A stretch of DNA of 64,000 bases from Pectinophora gossypiella (GCF_024362695.1 NW_026063264.1:361005-425004), one strand, 5' to 3'; positions 44,335 through 55,127 are shown, numbered from the stretch's first letter. Numbers and translations: made by a program. The notes: generated from the letters alone by a model not told the origin.

Positions 44335-44412
44335 GTGAGAGTTTTCAGCGCTCACTATTTGTCCTTTAAGTAACTAATGCCATCTGAGGCAAACCTATAA
44401 TAAATCTTTAAA
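44335..44412 (-). repeat. Repeat family K fragment
   Basis: GTGAGAGTTTTCAGCGCTCA, GTCCTTTAAGTAACTAATGC and CAAACCTATAATAAATC match family K in order. Confidence 0.5.
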
Positions 44413-45004
44413 AAAACGCCACGTACCTAAGTGCGTAAAGGTAGCTAAATTATGAGTTTCTATCTTGAAAGTTTCTGTTGCAAACTGTTGAAGATTTCAG
44501 TAGGTAATTCATGTTTATGTATGAGAAGCTTAAAACGTATAACGACTGAACTCAACGACTCTCTGGCCCAACATGGAAGATTTACGCAGTATCGGAACAT
44601 GAAACATGTTGACCTACTAGTTGTAGGGTGCTGGTATAGCGGTGGTGTATATCGAATCCCATTGTGTATACAAGCTTGTACACTCAGATTGGGCTTGCCT
44701 GAACACGACGAAAATCTGTTCGAGCCGATAACCCAGCAGCTGTAGATTGGTCTACAATAACAATAGATTCGAGAATATAGAGGATGCTAATGAAGGAGAG
44801 GCATTTGAAAGAAGTATTTAGTGCCAGACGAGTCTTTAAAAAAAATAATTCTTTCAAAAAAAGAATTCGAAGAAGAAAAATAGTTTAATAATTGGTGCGT
44901 TATTTATTATATTTTGTAAAATGCTTGCAGTTTCTTTTGCCGCTTCTTCTTTTCAACCGTAACATCTTTCGAAGAGGTTGTAAATGATTAAACTGCAAGA
45001 TAAC
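44413..45004. other. Spacer with unexplained 97-codon frame
   Basis: The plus-strand frame at 44452-44745 has no recognisable domain or splice context and is not called as a gene. Confidence 0.35.
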
Positions 45005-45136
45005 GGCCATAACTCTTTTAGATGATATGGCCACGTCGCCGGCCACTGACAGGTACGCGACGACGCGTTGGCAACGAAGCCATTTAAATATAAATTGTTT
45101 GGCGACTTAGCCATTGCATCTAAGTGAGTTATGGCC
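45005..45136. repeat. 132-bp element with imperfect inverted ends
   Basis: GGCCATAACTCTTTTAGATG at the left and CATCTAAGTGAGTTATGGCC at the right are inverted repeats, with about 23 of 27 bases matching when extended. There is no coding capacity and no clear target duplication. Confidence 0.6.
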
Positions 45137-45195
45137 CTAAAACTAATAAAATCTTAACTATTATACCATTCTTCTTCTTGTCGTTTCGATAGCAT

Positions 45196-45415
45196 TCAGA
45201 TTTTGTCAGCCGAGTATTTTGCCACTCGGACAGCATTTTCGGGGGCATTCATCAGCTCCTCTCGCGTACAGGTATCAGGGCACGCGGTGCAAGATGTTAG
45301 ATGAGCCATTGTCTGTGGCGTAACACCACACACGCAGCTCAGGTTCGATCCGTTGAGAAAACCCCACCTGGACTGGTTATCTTTACTTCGGCCAACCTGT
45401 GTACCATTGAGAATC
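45196..45415 (-). pseudogene. LINE polymerase C-terminal fragment
   Basis: The minus-strand frame encodes NGTQVGRSKDNQSRWGFLN, then CVCGVTPQTMAHLTSC, CPDTCTREELMNAPENAV and RVAKYSADKI before a stop. This is the Cys/His-containing C-terminus seen in lepidopteran non-LTR polymerases (G-x-G-R-S/C-K ... C-x-C-G ... QTM-x-H). Only this end survives. Confidence 0.75.
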
Positions 45416-45604
45416 TTATTCTTTACTAGCTTTTGCCCGCGACTTCGTCCGCGTGGCGTGTTATATAAGAGAGAGATCTTTGTGTGTGTGGGAGTGCATA
45501 CTTATGCAGTTTAGATTTTTTCATAATTTTTTTTTCCCAATAACTCCCATTTTTCAAAATACAGCCAAAAATAAACTTTATATTTACTAAGGTATGCATG
45601 CATG

Positions 45605-45797
45605 CTAGATTGAATCAATTGATTGAATTGATTTTTTTTTTAATTGATTGTTCATTGAGTTTTAATTTTAATACACACTTCCTCTCTTCCCTTCAACGTT
45701 GCTGTGCCCTACAGGGTCCATGTTTTAGTTCCTATGCCTATGTAACACCCCATTGTACTACATGGAATGCAATAAATAATTTAATTGAATTGAATTG
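45605..45797 (+). repeat. LINE 3' tail inserted in the larger element
   Basis: CTGTGCCCTACAGGGTCCAT through CATGGAATGCAATAAATAAT, followed by TTGAATTGAATTG, looks like a LINE 3' end with a short tandem tail. It interrupts the usual GCATGCCAAATTTCAA-to-GGTTTAGATTTTT order of the host element. Confidence 0.5.
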
Positions 45798-46239
45798 AAA
45801 ACATCTATCTTACGCGGTTTCGATTTTTTCATACAAATGTTTTTTTCCCGCTTACTCCCGTTTCCGTGGGAATTTTGCAATATCCTGTTGCAACTAAGCT
45901 TTAAGTTAACTAAGGTACCTGCATGCCAAATTTCAAGCGTCTAACTTAAGCGGTTTAGATTTTTCATACAAAAGGATTTTCCCGCAAATTTCCGTTTCCG
46001 TGGGAATTCCGGGAATTCCTTTCTTAGTGCACCTCTACGGTACCTAAGCTATGTCCCTTCCAAATTTCAAATGCCTACGTTTAGCCGTTCAGGCTATGCG
46101 TTGATATGTCAGTCACTGAGTCAGTCAGTTTCTCCTTTTATTTAGATTTGATTTTTTCATACAAATGTTTTTCCCGCTAACTACCGTTCCCGTGGGAATT
46201 TTGTAATATCCTGTTGCAACTAAGCTTTAAGTTTACTAA

Positions 46240-47780
46240 AGTACCTGCATGCCAAATTTCAAACGTCTAACTTGAGTGGTTTAGATTTTTCATACAAAAG
46301 GATTTTCCCGCTAATTCCCGTTCCCGTGGGAATTTCGGGAATTCCTTTCTTAGTGCACCTCTACGGTACCTATGGTACCTGCATGCCAAATTTCAAACGT
46401 CTAACTTGAGTGGTTTAGATTTTTCATACAAAAGGATTTTCCCGCTAATTCCCGTTTCCGTGGGAATTTCGGGAATTCCTTTCTTAGTACACCTCTACGG
46501 CATCTAAGGTACCTGCATGACAAATTTCAAACGTCTAACTTGAGTGGTTTAGATTTTTCATACAAAAGGATTTTCCCGCCAATTCCCGTTCTCGTGGGAA
46601 TTTCGGGAATTCCTTTCTTAGTGCACCTCTACGGTATCTATGGTACCTGCATGCCAAATTTCAAACGTCTAACTTGAGTGGTTTAGATTTTTCATACAAA
46701 AGGATTTTCCCGCTAATTCCCGTTCCCGTGGGAATTTCGGGAATTCCTTTCTTAGTGTACCTCTACGGTATTTAAGGTACCTGCATGACAAATTTCAAAC
46801 GTCTAACTTGAATGGTTTAGATTTTTCATACAAAAGGATTTTCCCGCTAATTCCCGTTCCCGTGGGAATTTCGGGAATTCCTTTCTTAGTGCACCTCTAC
46901 GGTATCTAAGGTACCTGCGAGCCAAATTTCAAACTTCTAACTTGAATGGTTTAGATTTTTCATACAAAAGGATTTTCCCGTTAATTCCCGTTCCCGTGAG
47001 AATTTTGGGAATTCCTTTCTTAATGCACCTCTACGGTACCTATGGTACCTGCATGCCAAATTTCAAACGTCTAACTTGAGTGGTTTAGATTTTTCATACA
47101 AAAGGATTTTCCCGCTAATTGCCGTTCACGTGGGAATTTCGGGAATTCCTTTCTTAGTACACCTCTACGGTATCTAAGGTACCTGCATGACAAATTTCAA
47201 ACGTCTAACTTGAGTGGTTTAGATTTTTCATACAAAAGGATTTTCCCGCTAATTCCCGTTCTCGTGGGAATTTCGGGAATTCCTTTCTTAGTGCACCTCT
47301 ACGGTATCTAAGGTATCTGCATGCCAAATTTCAAACGTCTAACTTGAATGGTTTAGATTTTTCATACAAAAGGATTTTCCCGCTAATTCCCGTTCCCGTG
47401 GGAATTTCGGGAATTCCTTTCTTAGTGTACCTCTACGGTATCTAAGGTACCTGCATGCCAAATTTCAAACGTCTAACTTGAGTGGTTTAGATTTTTCATA
47501 CAAAAGGATTTTCCCGCTAATTCCCGTTCCCGTAGGAATTTCGGGAATTCCTTTCTTAGTGCACCTCTACGGTATCTAAGGTACCTGCATGCCAAATTTC
47601 AAACGTCTAACTTGAGTGGTTTAGATTTTTCATACAAAAGGATTTTCCCGCTAATTCCCGTTCCCGTAGGAATTTCGGGAATTCCTTTCTTAGTGCACCT
47701 CTACGGTATCTAAGGTACCTGCATGCCAAATTTCAAACGTCTAACTTGAGCGGTTTAGATTTTTCATACAAAAGGATTTC
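46240..47780 (+). repeat. 134-bp tandem array, eleven and a half units
   Basis: The motif GGTACCTGCATGCC (or variant) starts at 46240, 46374, 46508 and every 134 bp to 47714. That is eleven full units without a net length change plus 67 bp. Each unit contains TTTAGATTTTTCATACAAAA, CCCGTGGGAATTTCGGGAAT and AGTGCACCTCTACGG. Variant patterns repeat five units (670 bp) apart, which suggests duplication of multi-unit blocks. Confidence 0.95.
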
Positions 47781-47911
47781 CCTTCACTACTCTGCTCCTG
47801 TTGATTGTAGCGTGATGAAAAGTATACTATAACCTGTCCAGGAGTGTGAAGAATAATTGTACCAAGTTTCATTAAAATCCGTCCAGTAGTTTTTGTTTCT
47901 ATAAGGAACAT

Positions 47912-47912
<1 letters not shown>

Positions 47913-47954
<42 letters not shown>
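47913..47954 (+). repeat. (CAGA)n microsatellite
   Basis: About ten perfect CAGA units occur near the 3' end of the host element. Confidence 0.95.
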
Positions 47955-47956
<2 letters not shown>

Positions 47957-48077
47957 AATTTTACTGATTGCATTTTTGGCATCAGTATCGACCACTTATC
48001 ACCCCCTGATAGTTATTTTGAAAAAATATTTAATGTACAGAATTGACCTCTCTACAGATTTATTATAAGTATAGATT

Positions 48078-48807
48078 ATTAATTTATTCTGATTCTTTAA
48101 TTTTGAGCTTACGTAGAGCCACAGCTTGTCAAATCTGAGCTTTAAGATTAAACTTAATAGTAAAAATCCTTACCAGCCCATGAGTCAATTTCTCAGATAA
48201 ATTTAATTGAACCTTTATGTATCTGACTGTAACCAGGCTACATGGTCGAAGTACATGAAAATGTTAGGCTGTATTGACTTGATGCTTGAATAGTCTACGA
48301 TGCCTTTGTGTGGTTGCCACGATTGTTGAAGTGAACCGTTGCATACTGAAGCCATGTGGGAAGAGGAAGTGCAGGCGCACAATAAAAGCATTGTTTACTG
48401 TTTCAGAAATTAAACAGATATCGTAGGAATATTATCAGTAGGTATCGTCTGTTGTGGGATATGCTCGCCTTAATGCATTATAATGTTTGCGGACGGAGAA
48501 ATAAAAAAGGTCTACTGAAAAAGATGTCTATTAGAAATAAGCTGAACTGTTTGCCTTGTTTGTGTGTAATCAACTTGTCTTTGTTTATATTATGTACAGA
48601 CCCCGCTTGGTGGCGACGTGGCGTGGTAGTGGTGGAGGGCGCGTAAAAAAAACTACACTTTATAATGAAGCGATAGCATACCAAGACAGACCCAAGATGG
48701 GTTTTTATGGTGTGCATTTTACATTTTGTTAAATATTTCTTTTTTATAACAAAAAATATTTTAAGTAACAAAAAAATAAAACCCCCAAACTAAAAACTAA
48801 ACTTAAA
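48078..48807. other. Spacer, nothing recognised
   Basis: No gene. Short frames near 48452-48771 overlap on both strands without recognisable features. Confidence 0.35.
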
Positions 48808-48924
48808 CTTCTTTCACCCTAAGGTTGCCTGGCGGAAATTGCTGCCTATTGTGCTTATGTTTTTATTCGTATGTTTATGTCCCTTGTATATGTCGTTGTG
48901 CAATAAAGTATTATTGATTGATTG
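48808..48924 (+). repeat. 5'-truncated copy of the CR1-type LINE tail
   Basis: CTTCTTTCACCCTAAGGTTG to GTGCAATAAAGTATTATTGA followed by TTGATTG matches the end of the LINE at 63016-63164, apart from a 16-base gap and a few substitutions. Only the final part of the 3' UTR was copied. Confidence 0.85.
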
Positions 48925-48990
48925 CTTTATAAAACAAATCGAGACGAAATCAAATCCTACTCTGATTCGATCGTATTTCGATGATATTTT

Positions 48991-49150
48991 GTGACTTATT
49001 GTGGATTTGCCGCAAATAGCATTAAATACTTGGCCGGACAAATAGGGCGCGCTGAGGGTTCTGACCCGGTTCAAAATTTAAGACAACATGCCTGAGAGTG
49101 CCTAGTTGGGCGCGAATCTCGGCTCAGGGCGTCGTCTGATAGGATAAATG
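48991..49150 (+). repeat. Repeat family K copy
   Basis: GTGACTTATTGTGGATTTGC, ACTTGGCCGGACAAATAGGG, GTGCCTAGTTGGGCGCGAAT and CTCGGCTCAGGGCGTCGTCT. The same unit occurs 700 bp downstream in the same orientation. Confidence 0.75.
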
Positions 49151-49491
49151 ATATTTTAAAGATTTAATCGACTCTAGTGGGTTGGTCGCAATAATCACTA
49201 AATGAGAGAAATGACGGTACATGAAATAGGTTTACTGTAACAGAAAACCACGTGTCAGAAACCATTAATAATATTTTATGTTATTGTCGTGTTACGTGCG
49301 GTAAAACATAAATTATACCATTACTTTTATTTACGATCCTGTTACAATCCTAGAGGTACTTTAGACAAAACAAGCACATTATTTTTTTATGTCACTACTA
49401 ACAAAATCAAATAACTGTTAAATGGAATGATATGGCGCGAGCAAATAATTTCCGAGCATTCCTGTAAATAACAAATACGTCACTTAACAAT

Positions 49492-49640
49492 AGGGCAATT
49501 TCCAACTAGTCATATCAGTAACTTTTTACTAAACGTCAAAACACGAAATTACTATATAACACGTTATAGAAAAACGTGACAAAATGTCACCTTTATTTTA
49601 CATTTTTCTTTATTCAAATTCAAAAAAGAAAGAAAACATT
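49492..49640 (+). repeat. Two-copy repeat J, copy 2
   Basis: CAACTAGTCATATCAGTAAC, ACTAAACGTCAAAACACGAA and TAGAAAAACGTGACAAAATG match 10597-10760 in order. Confidence 0.55.
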
Positions 49641-49696
49641 TCATAATTTATCTTTCACCTAAGAATCTATCTAATTTTGGAAGTTCGAACGAATAA

Positions 49697-49860
49697 TGAC
49701 TTATTGTAGATTTGCCGCAGATGGCATTAACTACTTGGCCGGACTAATGGGGAGTGCTGAAGGCTCTCACCCGGTACAACGTTTAAGAACAGGCCTAAGG
49801 GTGCCCAGTTGGGCGCGAAACTCGGCTCAGGGCGTCGTCTGAGAGGAAAAATGTTTTAAA
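49697..49860 (+). repeat. Repeat family K copy
   Basis: TGACTTATTGTAGATTTGCC, GGCATTAACTACTTGGCCGG and GCCCAGTTGGGCGCGAAACT. It is the best-preserved unit of the family in this window. Confidence 0.75.
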
Positions 49861-50044
49861 GAATTAACTACTACCACATAATATATTCATTGTTCTATTG
49901 GGAATATGTTTGGTTCGATCATCGGATGGTTGGCCCTTTGGAAAAAAAACCCTCGATCAGCTCAATTCAGGAAACTGAACTTTTATAAATGTGGTTTCGT
50001 AGTGCGACAATGCAACATTCGTTAGGTCAGTCAGTTTAATAACA

Positions 50045-50155
50045 TACATTTTCCGTGCTTCGGAATGCACGTTAAGCCGCTGGTCCCAATTACTACTAAC
50101 ACCAGGGTTGATGGGATTGGTAAAGTACCTGACAACCCACACGATAGAAAAAGAA
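50045..50155 (+). repeat. SINE family A fragment with internal deletion
   Basis: TCCGTGCTTCGGAATGCACG joins GGTCCCAATTACTACTAACA directly, so the usual middle (including CAGGGGCCTTTGG) is missing. The tail is GACAACCCACACGATAGAAA. Confidence 0.7.
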
Positions 50156-50799
50156 GACTAACTTAGGAGATATCTTGATTAAGAGAGTTCTTATAAGCTA
50201 AAGAATAAAGGTACATACCTGCCAAGAAACGACGGGCAACTAATTAATTCGCCCTTAGGTCCTAGTTTAGGTACATAGACCCTAGTAACCTACGTTCAAG
50301 TATACGTACTAACTTCAACATCACTCACACCTATAATATAACCAGTAACGGCGCGCACTGCCTCTAATAGGCCATAAGGAGGCAAGCCTCCCAGATTGAA
50401 GTGTTTATTACCATCCAAGAGCCCCACACACCAACATGACATACTAAACTTTATAGCTTTATCATGGTTCATTTGTGAAGGATTCCCGAGGTTTACGAGT
50501 ATGTTTGGCTTGCGAATAGCGGAGGCATTGTTTACTGTTGAATTTATTAATATTGCCCCGACGTACATAAACGTCCCGCGGGATTCTGGGCTCTTCCAAT
50601 TTTGAGGTTATGTTTTCTGCATGTTCCTTGACTTCATGGACAATCACTGGAGTACTTGACAAACAAATACACGAAATTAGATTATCTATAGGAAATAAAT
50701 ACGACACATTATCATTATTTCTATGAACATCAACTCACACAACCTTTTAATATTTCGACAAAATAGTAATATATATCATAATATAATAGTTTGCACTAT
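50156..50799. other. Spacer, nothing recognised
   Basis: Overlapping opposite-strand frames near 50296-50707 show no domain and are not called. Confidence 0.35.
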
Positions 50800-50920
50800 A
50801 CTTCTTCTTCTTATCGTGTGGATTGTGAGGTGGAATACCAACCTCATCAACCCTGGTGTCAGGGTTATTACTGAGCCGCCACAGGCCCCTGATATGGCTC
50901 ATGTAACGACTACTAATCAC
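50800..50920 (-). repeat. SINE family A tail fragment
   Basis: CTTCTTCTTCTTATCGTGTG, GTGAGGTGGAATACCAACCT and GTGTCAGGGTTATTACTGAG in reverse orientation; head missing. Confidence 0.75.
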
Positions 50921-51509
50921 ACCACTACTACTAATCATGTAGCGCAAACTTTGGAGTAAAATGATAAATAATAACCATCCAAGTACCAATCGGGAGCCTG
51001 ATGGAATTAAAATACCGAACCAAATGGAATGTGGTATTTTACATATCACTGCTTATAACACAAAATATAACGTTACGTTCATTCCTATAGTAACATTTAT
51101 GTACATCAATGGTTTATCCTATCCACTCAGAATCAACGACAAAAAAAAAGTAAAAAAGCGAACTAGAAATATTGACTAACCTCTTTCGCATTTCGCATTC
51201 GAATTTGTTTGAATTGTTAGCGTTCGATGTTCAGACTAAAATAATATGATTCAAAAATAGAAAAATGAACAAACACGAATTTTGTATTTTGCTCCAATAC
51301 CACGAAAATGTGTGTTTAAGAGAGTGCTGTTTCTTTTTATATAGGGACCTACAATTTGAACATTTTCTTTATTTTATTGTATAATGTTATACATGGTGTT
51401 GTGACTTTTCACTCTCATTTTCATTATTATTTTAATGTTGTGTAATATCAATTACTTAAGTGTATGTTCGATTTAAATATAATTATCTAATACATTACAA
51501 GTTCACAAG
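50921..51509. other. Spacer, nothing recognised
   Basis: AT-rich with no gene or repeat recognised. Confidence 0.35.
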
Positions 51510-51640
51510 GTGTTAGTGACATCATAACAAAAACTTTATGGCATGATTCACACCATGATTCTAAGTTGATATCAAGAGGATTTTTTATCTCAGAATTACG
51601 GTCTGAATCGTCCCCCTCAGTATTCGGTAAGATGTGATAA
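51510..51640 (+). repeat. MITE family G, internally deleted
   Basis: The left arm (GGTGTTAGTGACATCATAAC) and right arm (GAATCGTCCCCCTCAGTATT) are present, but most of the central CGTCGCAAAAGT core is missing. It is about 130 bp instead of about 230. Confidence 0.7.
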
Positions 51641-51944
51641 ATACTCTCTATGTAAGTTAAACAACAAGGTATTATTACTTTATACTTTCATTTTTTAGGT
51701 AGGTACTTAATTTATCAAAGATAGTGAATAGAGTAATGCTTTTCTATACAAGTACCTATATTCCACGATGCTTTTATACAGAATTAGGTTATCATGGCCG
51801 TGTTAATTTATTTACCAATGTCAGTATTTAGGAACTCTATCGTCTGAAACAGAGGCTCAGCCTAGTTCAGTACACCTTATTTCTAATGCTAAATGTATTC
51901 AATTATATACTATTTTACACGATCATCTTAAATCTTGTTAGGGC

Positions 51945-52285
51945 ATTATCCCGTTTTTCACAGGGTCCGCTTACTTAACCTGAAGATTTGACAGGTCCGG
52001 TTTTTTTACAGAAGCGATTACCTGTCTGACCTTTCAACCCGCGAAGGGAAAACCAGCCCAATACAAGTTAGGTCACATACCTCCGAAAATGCATTTCTCA
52101 GGAATATGGTATTATTCCTTACGATGTTTTCCTTCACCGCTGAGCACGTGATAATCATTTATGATCCAAACATGAATTGAAAAATTTTGACAATCATTAG
52201 TTTACGCCTGTGCTGGATTCGAACCTGCGAAGTCTTAAAGTGAGAAGCAAGCGTACTACCAACTGGGCTACCACGGCTCGACTTT
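51945..52285 (-). repeat. SINE family D, nearly full length
   Basis: It includes CCTGAAGATTTGACAGGTCC, GAAAACCAGCCCAATACAAG, GAGCACGTGATAATCATTTA and the head GGATTCGAACCTGCGAAG with CCAACTGGGCTACCACGG. Confidence 0.85.
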
Positions 52286-52389
52286 TTTACACGATAAATT
52301 AATATTAAATTAAAAAGAAAAATACTTCACGAACCAAAAGCCGTTTAGTTTACCACAAATAACCGGAGCCCTATTTATTACTCGATAGG

Positions 52390-52542
52390 TACAGTCATGA
52401 GCAATATAATGTACCCACTTTAGGACTTTGTCGCACTAACATATTTGACATTTAGTGAGATTTACAGTTCAATTTGTGAAAAAAGTGAATGTGACATGGT
52501 ACCAAAGTGTATACATAATATATATTAATGCTCGTGACCGTA
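52390..52542 (+). repeat. MITE family I copy 3, full length
   Basis: A 153-bp copy with ends TACAGTCATGAGCAATATAA and TTAATGCTCGTGACCGTA. The outer TA may be the target duplication. This is the longest and forward-oriented member. Confidence 0.8.
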
Positions 52543-52989
52543 CCAAACAGATGTTACCTACTGAAATCAAAATCTTATTTTGAAACTTTCTCCATTCAAT
52601 TCTTGCTATCGTCGAATCTATTCAGCGCACCTGTTTCTTCGTCGGATGTAATATTAATTGTAAAATGAATTATTTATGAGATAAGCTGATGATCGGACGG
52701 ATTACTGCTGGTTATGCCATTAAGAGGTGTCGTTAAGCAAAATCGGGGTATTCGGGGTGCGCTTAATGAGTTTAATACTCTTTAAAATATTCTATAAGCA
52801 TCTTTGTTGGTGCGAAAACGATAAGCGATCGTGCAATGAAGTGAACTGTGTTTCTTTCTATAATGTCAAGTTTTTGCTTATTTCACATTTATTAAAAAAA
52901 CTTTGTTTTAGTCAAAGGCGGTGTCTTTGACTAAAACAGAGTTTTTAAAAAAAAATATTTAATCGTAAAATTATTATCTTTATATTCAA
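52543..52989. other. Spacer, nothing recognised
   Basis: A short inverted pair, TTTTAGTCAAAG near 52907 and CTTTGACTAAAA near 52927, can form a hairpin. No gene is supported. Confidence 0.35.
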
Positions 52990-53155
52990 TATTCATCATC
53001 ATCATCAGCCGTATGACGCCCACTGCTGGGCATAGGCCTCCCCCAAGGAGCCGTACGACGATCGGTCCTGCGCTGCCCGCATCCAGCGGCTTCCCGCGAC
53101 CTTCACCAGATCGTCGGTCCACCTTGTAGCGGGCCTACCCACTGAGCGTCGTCCG
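52990..53155 (-). pseudogene. RTE-type LINE 3' end, C-terminal remnant
   Basis: The minus strand encodes GRPATRWTDDLVKVAGSRWM then RAAQDRSSYGSLGEAYAQQW, the C-terminal signature of RTE-clade polymerases. A tail follows with GGCCTATGCCCAGCAGTGGG and GGCTGATGATGATGATG. Everything upstream is missing. TGAATGTCGAGAATGTTGTG repeats lie just beyond its truncated end, at 53170-53225. Confidence 0.8.
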
Positions 53156-53336
53156 ACACTAGAATGTTGAAATGAATGTCGAGAATGTTGTGAATGAATG
53201 AGAATGTCGAGAATGTTGTAAATATTCAATATTAAAGAAGCAATAATACTTAAGTAAATTAAAATTTTATCTAAATTACCGTCTCATTCCGCAATGCAGT
53301 AAACGCAATCAGCCGTCTTCTGTTATCCTCTGTTAC

Positions 53337-53625
53337 CAGTGGCGGCTCTAGCAAAATATCGTTGGTGCGAGATATCAAAGTGGCGCCCCTCAAAATACAG
53401 TTTTTTTTCGATCAGTTTACGGCCGACGAAATATACCTAATTAAATCTTTTAAAATTGTCGTTTACGGCCACCCATTAAATGTATTAGTTTTATGTGGCT
53501 GCGTAGAGGTCTAATTCACAGGGCAGGTATGGCTAATCCAGCTGATTTTCACCCCCCCACCCACCCCCCCCCCAAACGGCGCCAAGTATTATCGCACCAT
53601 TCGCACCGCCCTAGGGCTGCCACTG
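53337..53625. repeat. hAT-like MITE with 8-bp target duplication
   Basis: Ends CAGTGGCGGCTCTAG and CTAGGGCTGCCACTG are inverted, with 13 of 15 matching. Flanks TCTGTTAC (53329-53336) and CCTGTTAC (53626-53633) agree at seven of eight positions, the duplication size typical of hAT elements. The 289-bp body is non-coding and includes a C-run. Confidence 0.8.
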
Positions 53626-53633
53626 CCTGTTAC

Positions 53634-54141
53634 AGTCCCATCCAATCATTAAATACAAATTTCAAATAGTATTATTTTTACCGTTTTACACTATTATTTT
53701 TATCGTTACTCAGTTGTATTTGGCTAGCGTCCAATCGCATCGAATATCCTGTAAACAATGCGAGTCTCACGTCCGATCGCTTGATGGTTCACGGTAAATT
53801 TCCCAACTCGATATCGTATCGGATTCATGGTTTGTAAGCCCCGATGAAAGGACTGTGGGTGTATTGAAAAATGATATTTTTATTTCTCCATTCAACGCTT
53901 ATCAACGCCCATTCATTGCGTTTCAATATTTTGGTCTTCCTACGAGAATGTTGTAAATTCGCTGAGAAATACAGAGCATCTTGTGATGTCTGATATCTTT
54001 ATTCGGTGTTACATACGTACATAAACTGACACCTATTTCCCACCGGGTTAAGTACAGACTATGAAATTCCATTCGCTTCGATCCTGAAATACTGCTTTTG
54101 CTTCCTCCAACCACGCTATACTTGTTTTTGCCTTATGCTTT
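53634..54141. other. Spacer, nothing recognised
   Basis: No gene is supported. Confidence 0.3.
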
Positions 54142-54381
54142 ATGGTGATCTTATGTTCATTTAGAAGAAAATGGATTGTTTCGAAATTGTCGTTTTGTTT
54201 TGAAATATTTTCATCTGTTGGTATCCAAATGTGGATATTTACCTTTCTCTTTTCTTGGTTAATGGAAAAAAATCCAAGCTTATATGTAGTTAAATTAGTA
54301 GTAGAAGGAGAATCTCAGAAGGAATTTGTATTAAAATGTCAGAGTAAACCGTTTTATTGTATGTTTTATATTGGTAAGTGA
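54142..54381 (+). other. 79-codon frame ending at a donor-like site
   Basis: The frame ends KLVVEGESQKEFVLKCQSK then PFYCMFYIGK, with GGTAAGTG overlapping the last codons. An isolated exon is possible, but I recognise no domain and see no partner exon. A TGTG-rich microsatellite lies at 54425-54472. Confidence 0.15.
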
Positions 54382-54475
54382 AAAGTACACTATTCTTTTG
54401 TAATTTTTATTTGAATTCTTCCGACTGTCTGTGTCTCTGTGTGTGTCTGTGTCTGTGTGTTGACTGTGTGTCATT

Positions 54476-55127
54476 TTAGTATTTGTATCTATACTTTAGT
54501 TGAATTCTGCGTGTGTCTTGTAAGCTTATCGCTTATTTATAACAAGTTCTTAAGTTAAATGTTGGTAACATCCAACAAATAATATATTTTTTACTTATTA
54601 ATGAAAAAAAATGGCAATACTTTTTTCTCCCTTCTTCTTCTACGATCAACAAACTGTAAATAACGTGTGTGCCTAATTATTTAATAATATAACGTGGTCA
54701 ACTCAAAGTCGCTGTATTTTCTGAGCACAACAACATCTGTGTGCGACACACAACAGTAACAACCAATATCACATATTCATATTTTTTTCTTTGTATGAAC
54801 TGTAAGGTATTGCTGGCCATTTTATGTAGTGTTTGAATTTGTATTATGAATAAATTTGAAAGAAGCTTGCTGTCTTCGAGCAGATTGATTTCGGGTCCGA
54901 AGAACGAGGCACACATACAGTTTTTAGCAATTTTCTTGGGAACTCCTACAGGCATTTGAAGAATTTTGCTCTCTTTTATAATTAAAAAGTCTATCACAAT
55001 ACATTCGATGCCTTTGACTGCTATTATCTCCGTACAGTTACCACACGGCTATCTATGTCTTCTTCGCAGAACCTATTTACTTAAAAAAATAACAGTTCCA
55101 CGTTTCTAAAGTCAGTAATGTATTAAC
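54476..55127. other. Spacer, nothing recognised
   Basis: The minus-strand 99-codon frame (54698-54997) has no recognisable features. Confidence 0.3.

Larger units (their letters stand above)
45425..48077 (+). mobile_element. Non-autonomous element with minisatellite and CAGA tail
   Basis: It starts ACTAGCTTTTGCCCGCGACT and ends TTATTATAAGTATAGAT. These ends and the internal GGAACATACAGACAGACAG module recall widespread lepidopteran non-autonomous elements that carry (GTCY)n microsatellites. I recall the family only in outline and do not assign a superfamily. Inside are repeated CCCGTTCCCGTGGGAATTTC modules, an expanded 134-bp array and a later LINE-tail insertion. There is no coding capacity. 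Confidence 0.7.

Noticed and set aside
44452..44745. 97-codon plus-strand frame
   Set aside because: No domain, signal or splice evidence; unexplained but not callable.
46240..47780. Regularly spaced repeats that could suggest a CRISPR array
   Set aside because: Whole 134-bp units are repeated with no unique spacers, inside eukaryotic transposon sequence.
54142..54381. 79-codon frame ending at GGTAAGTG
   Set aside because: Donor match alone is weak evidence; no partner exon or domain was seen. Listed only as a low-confidence feature.
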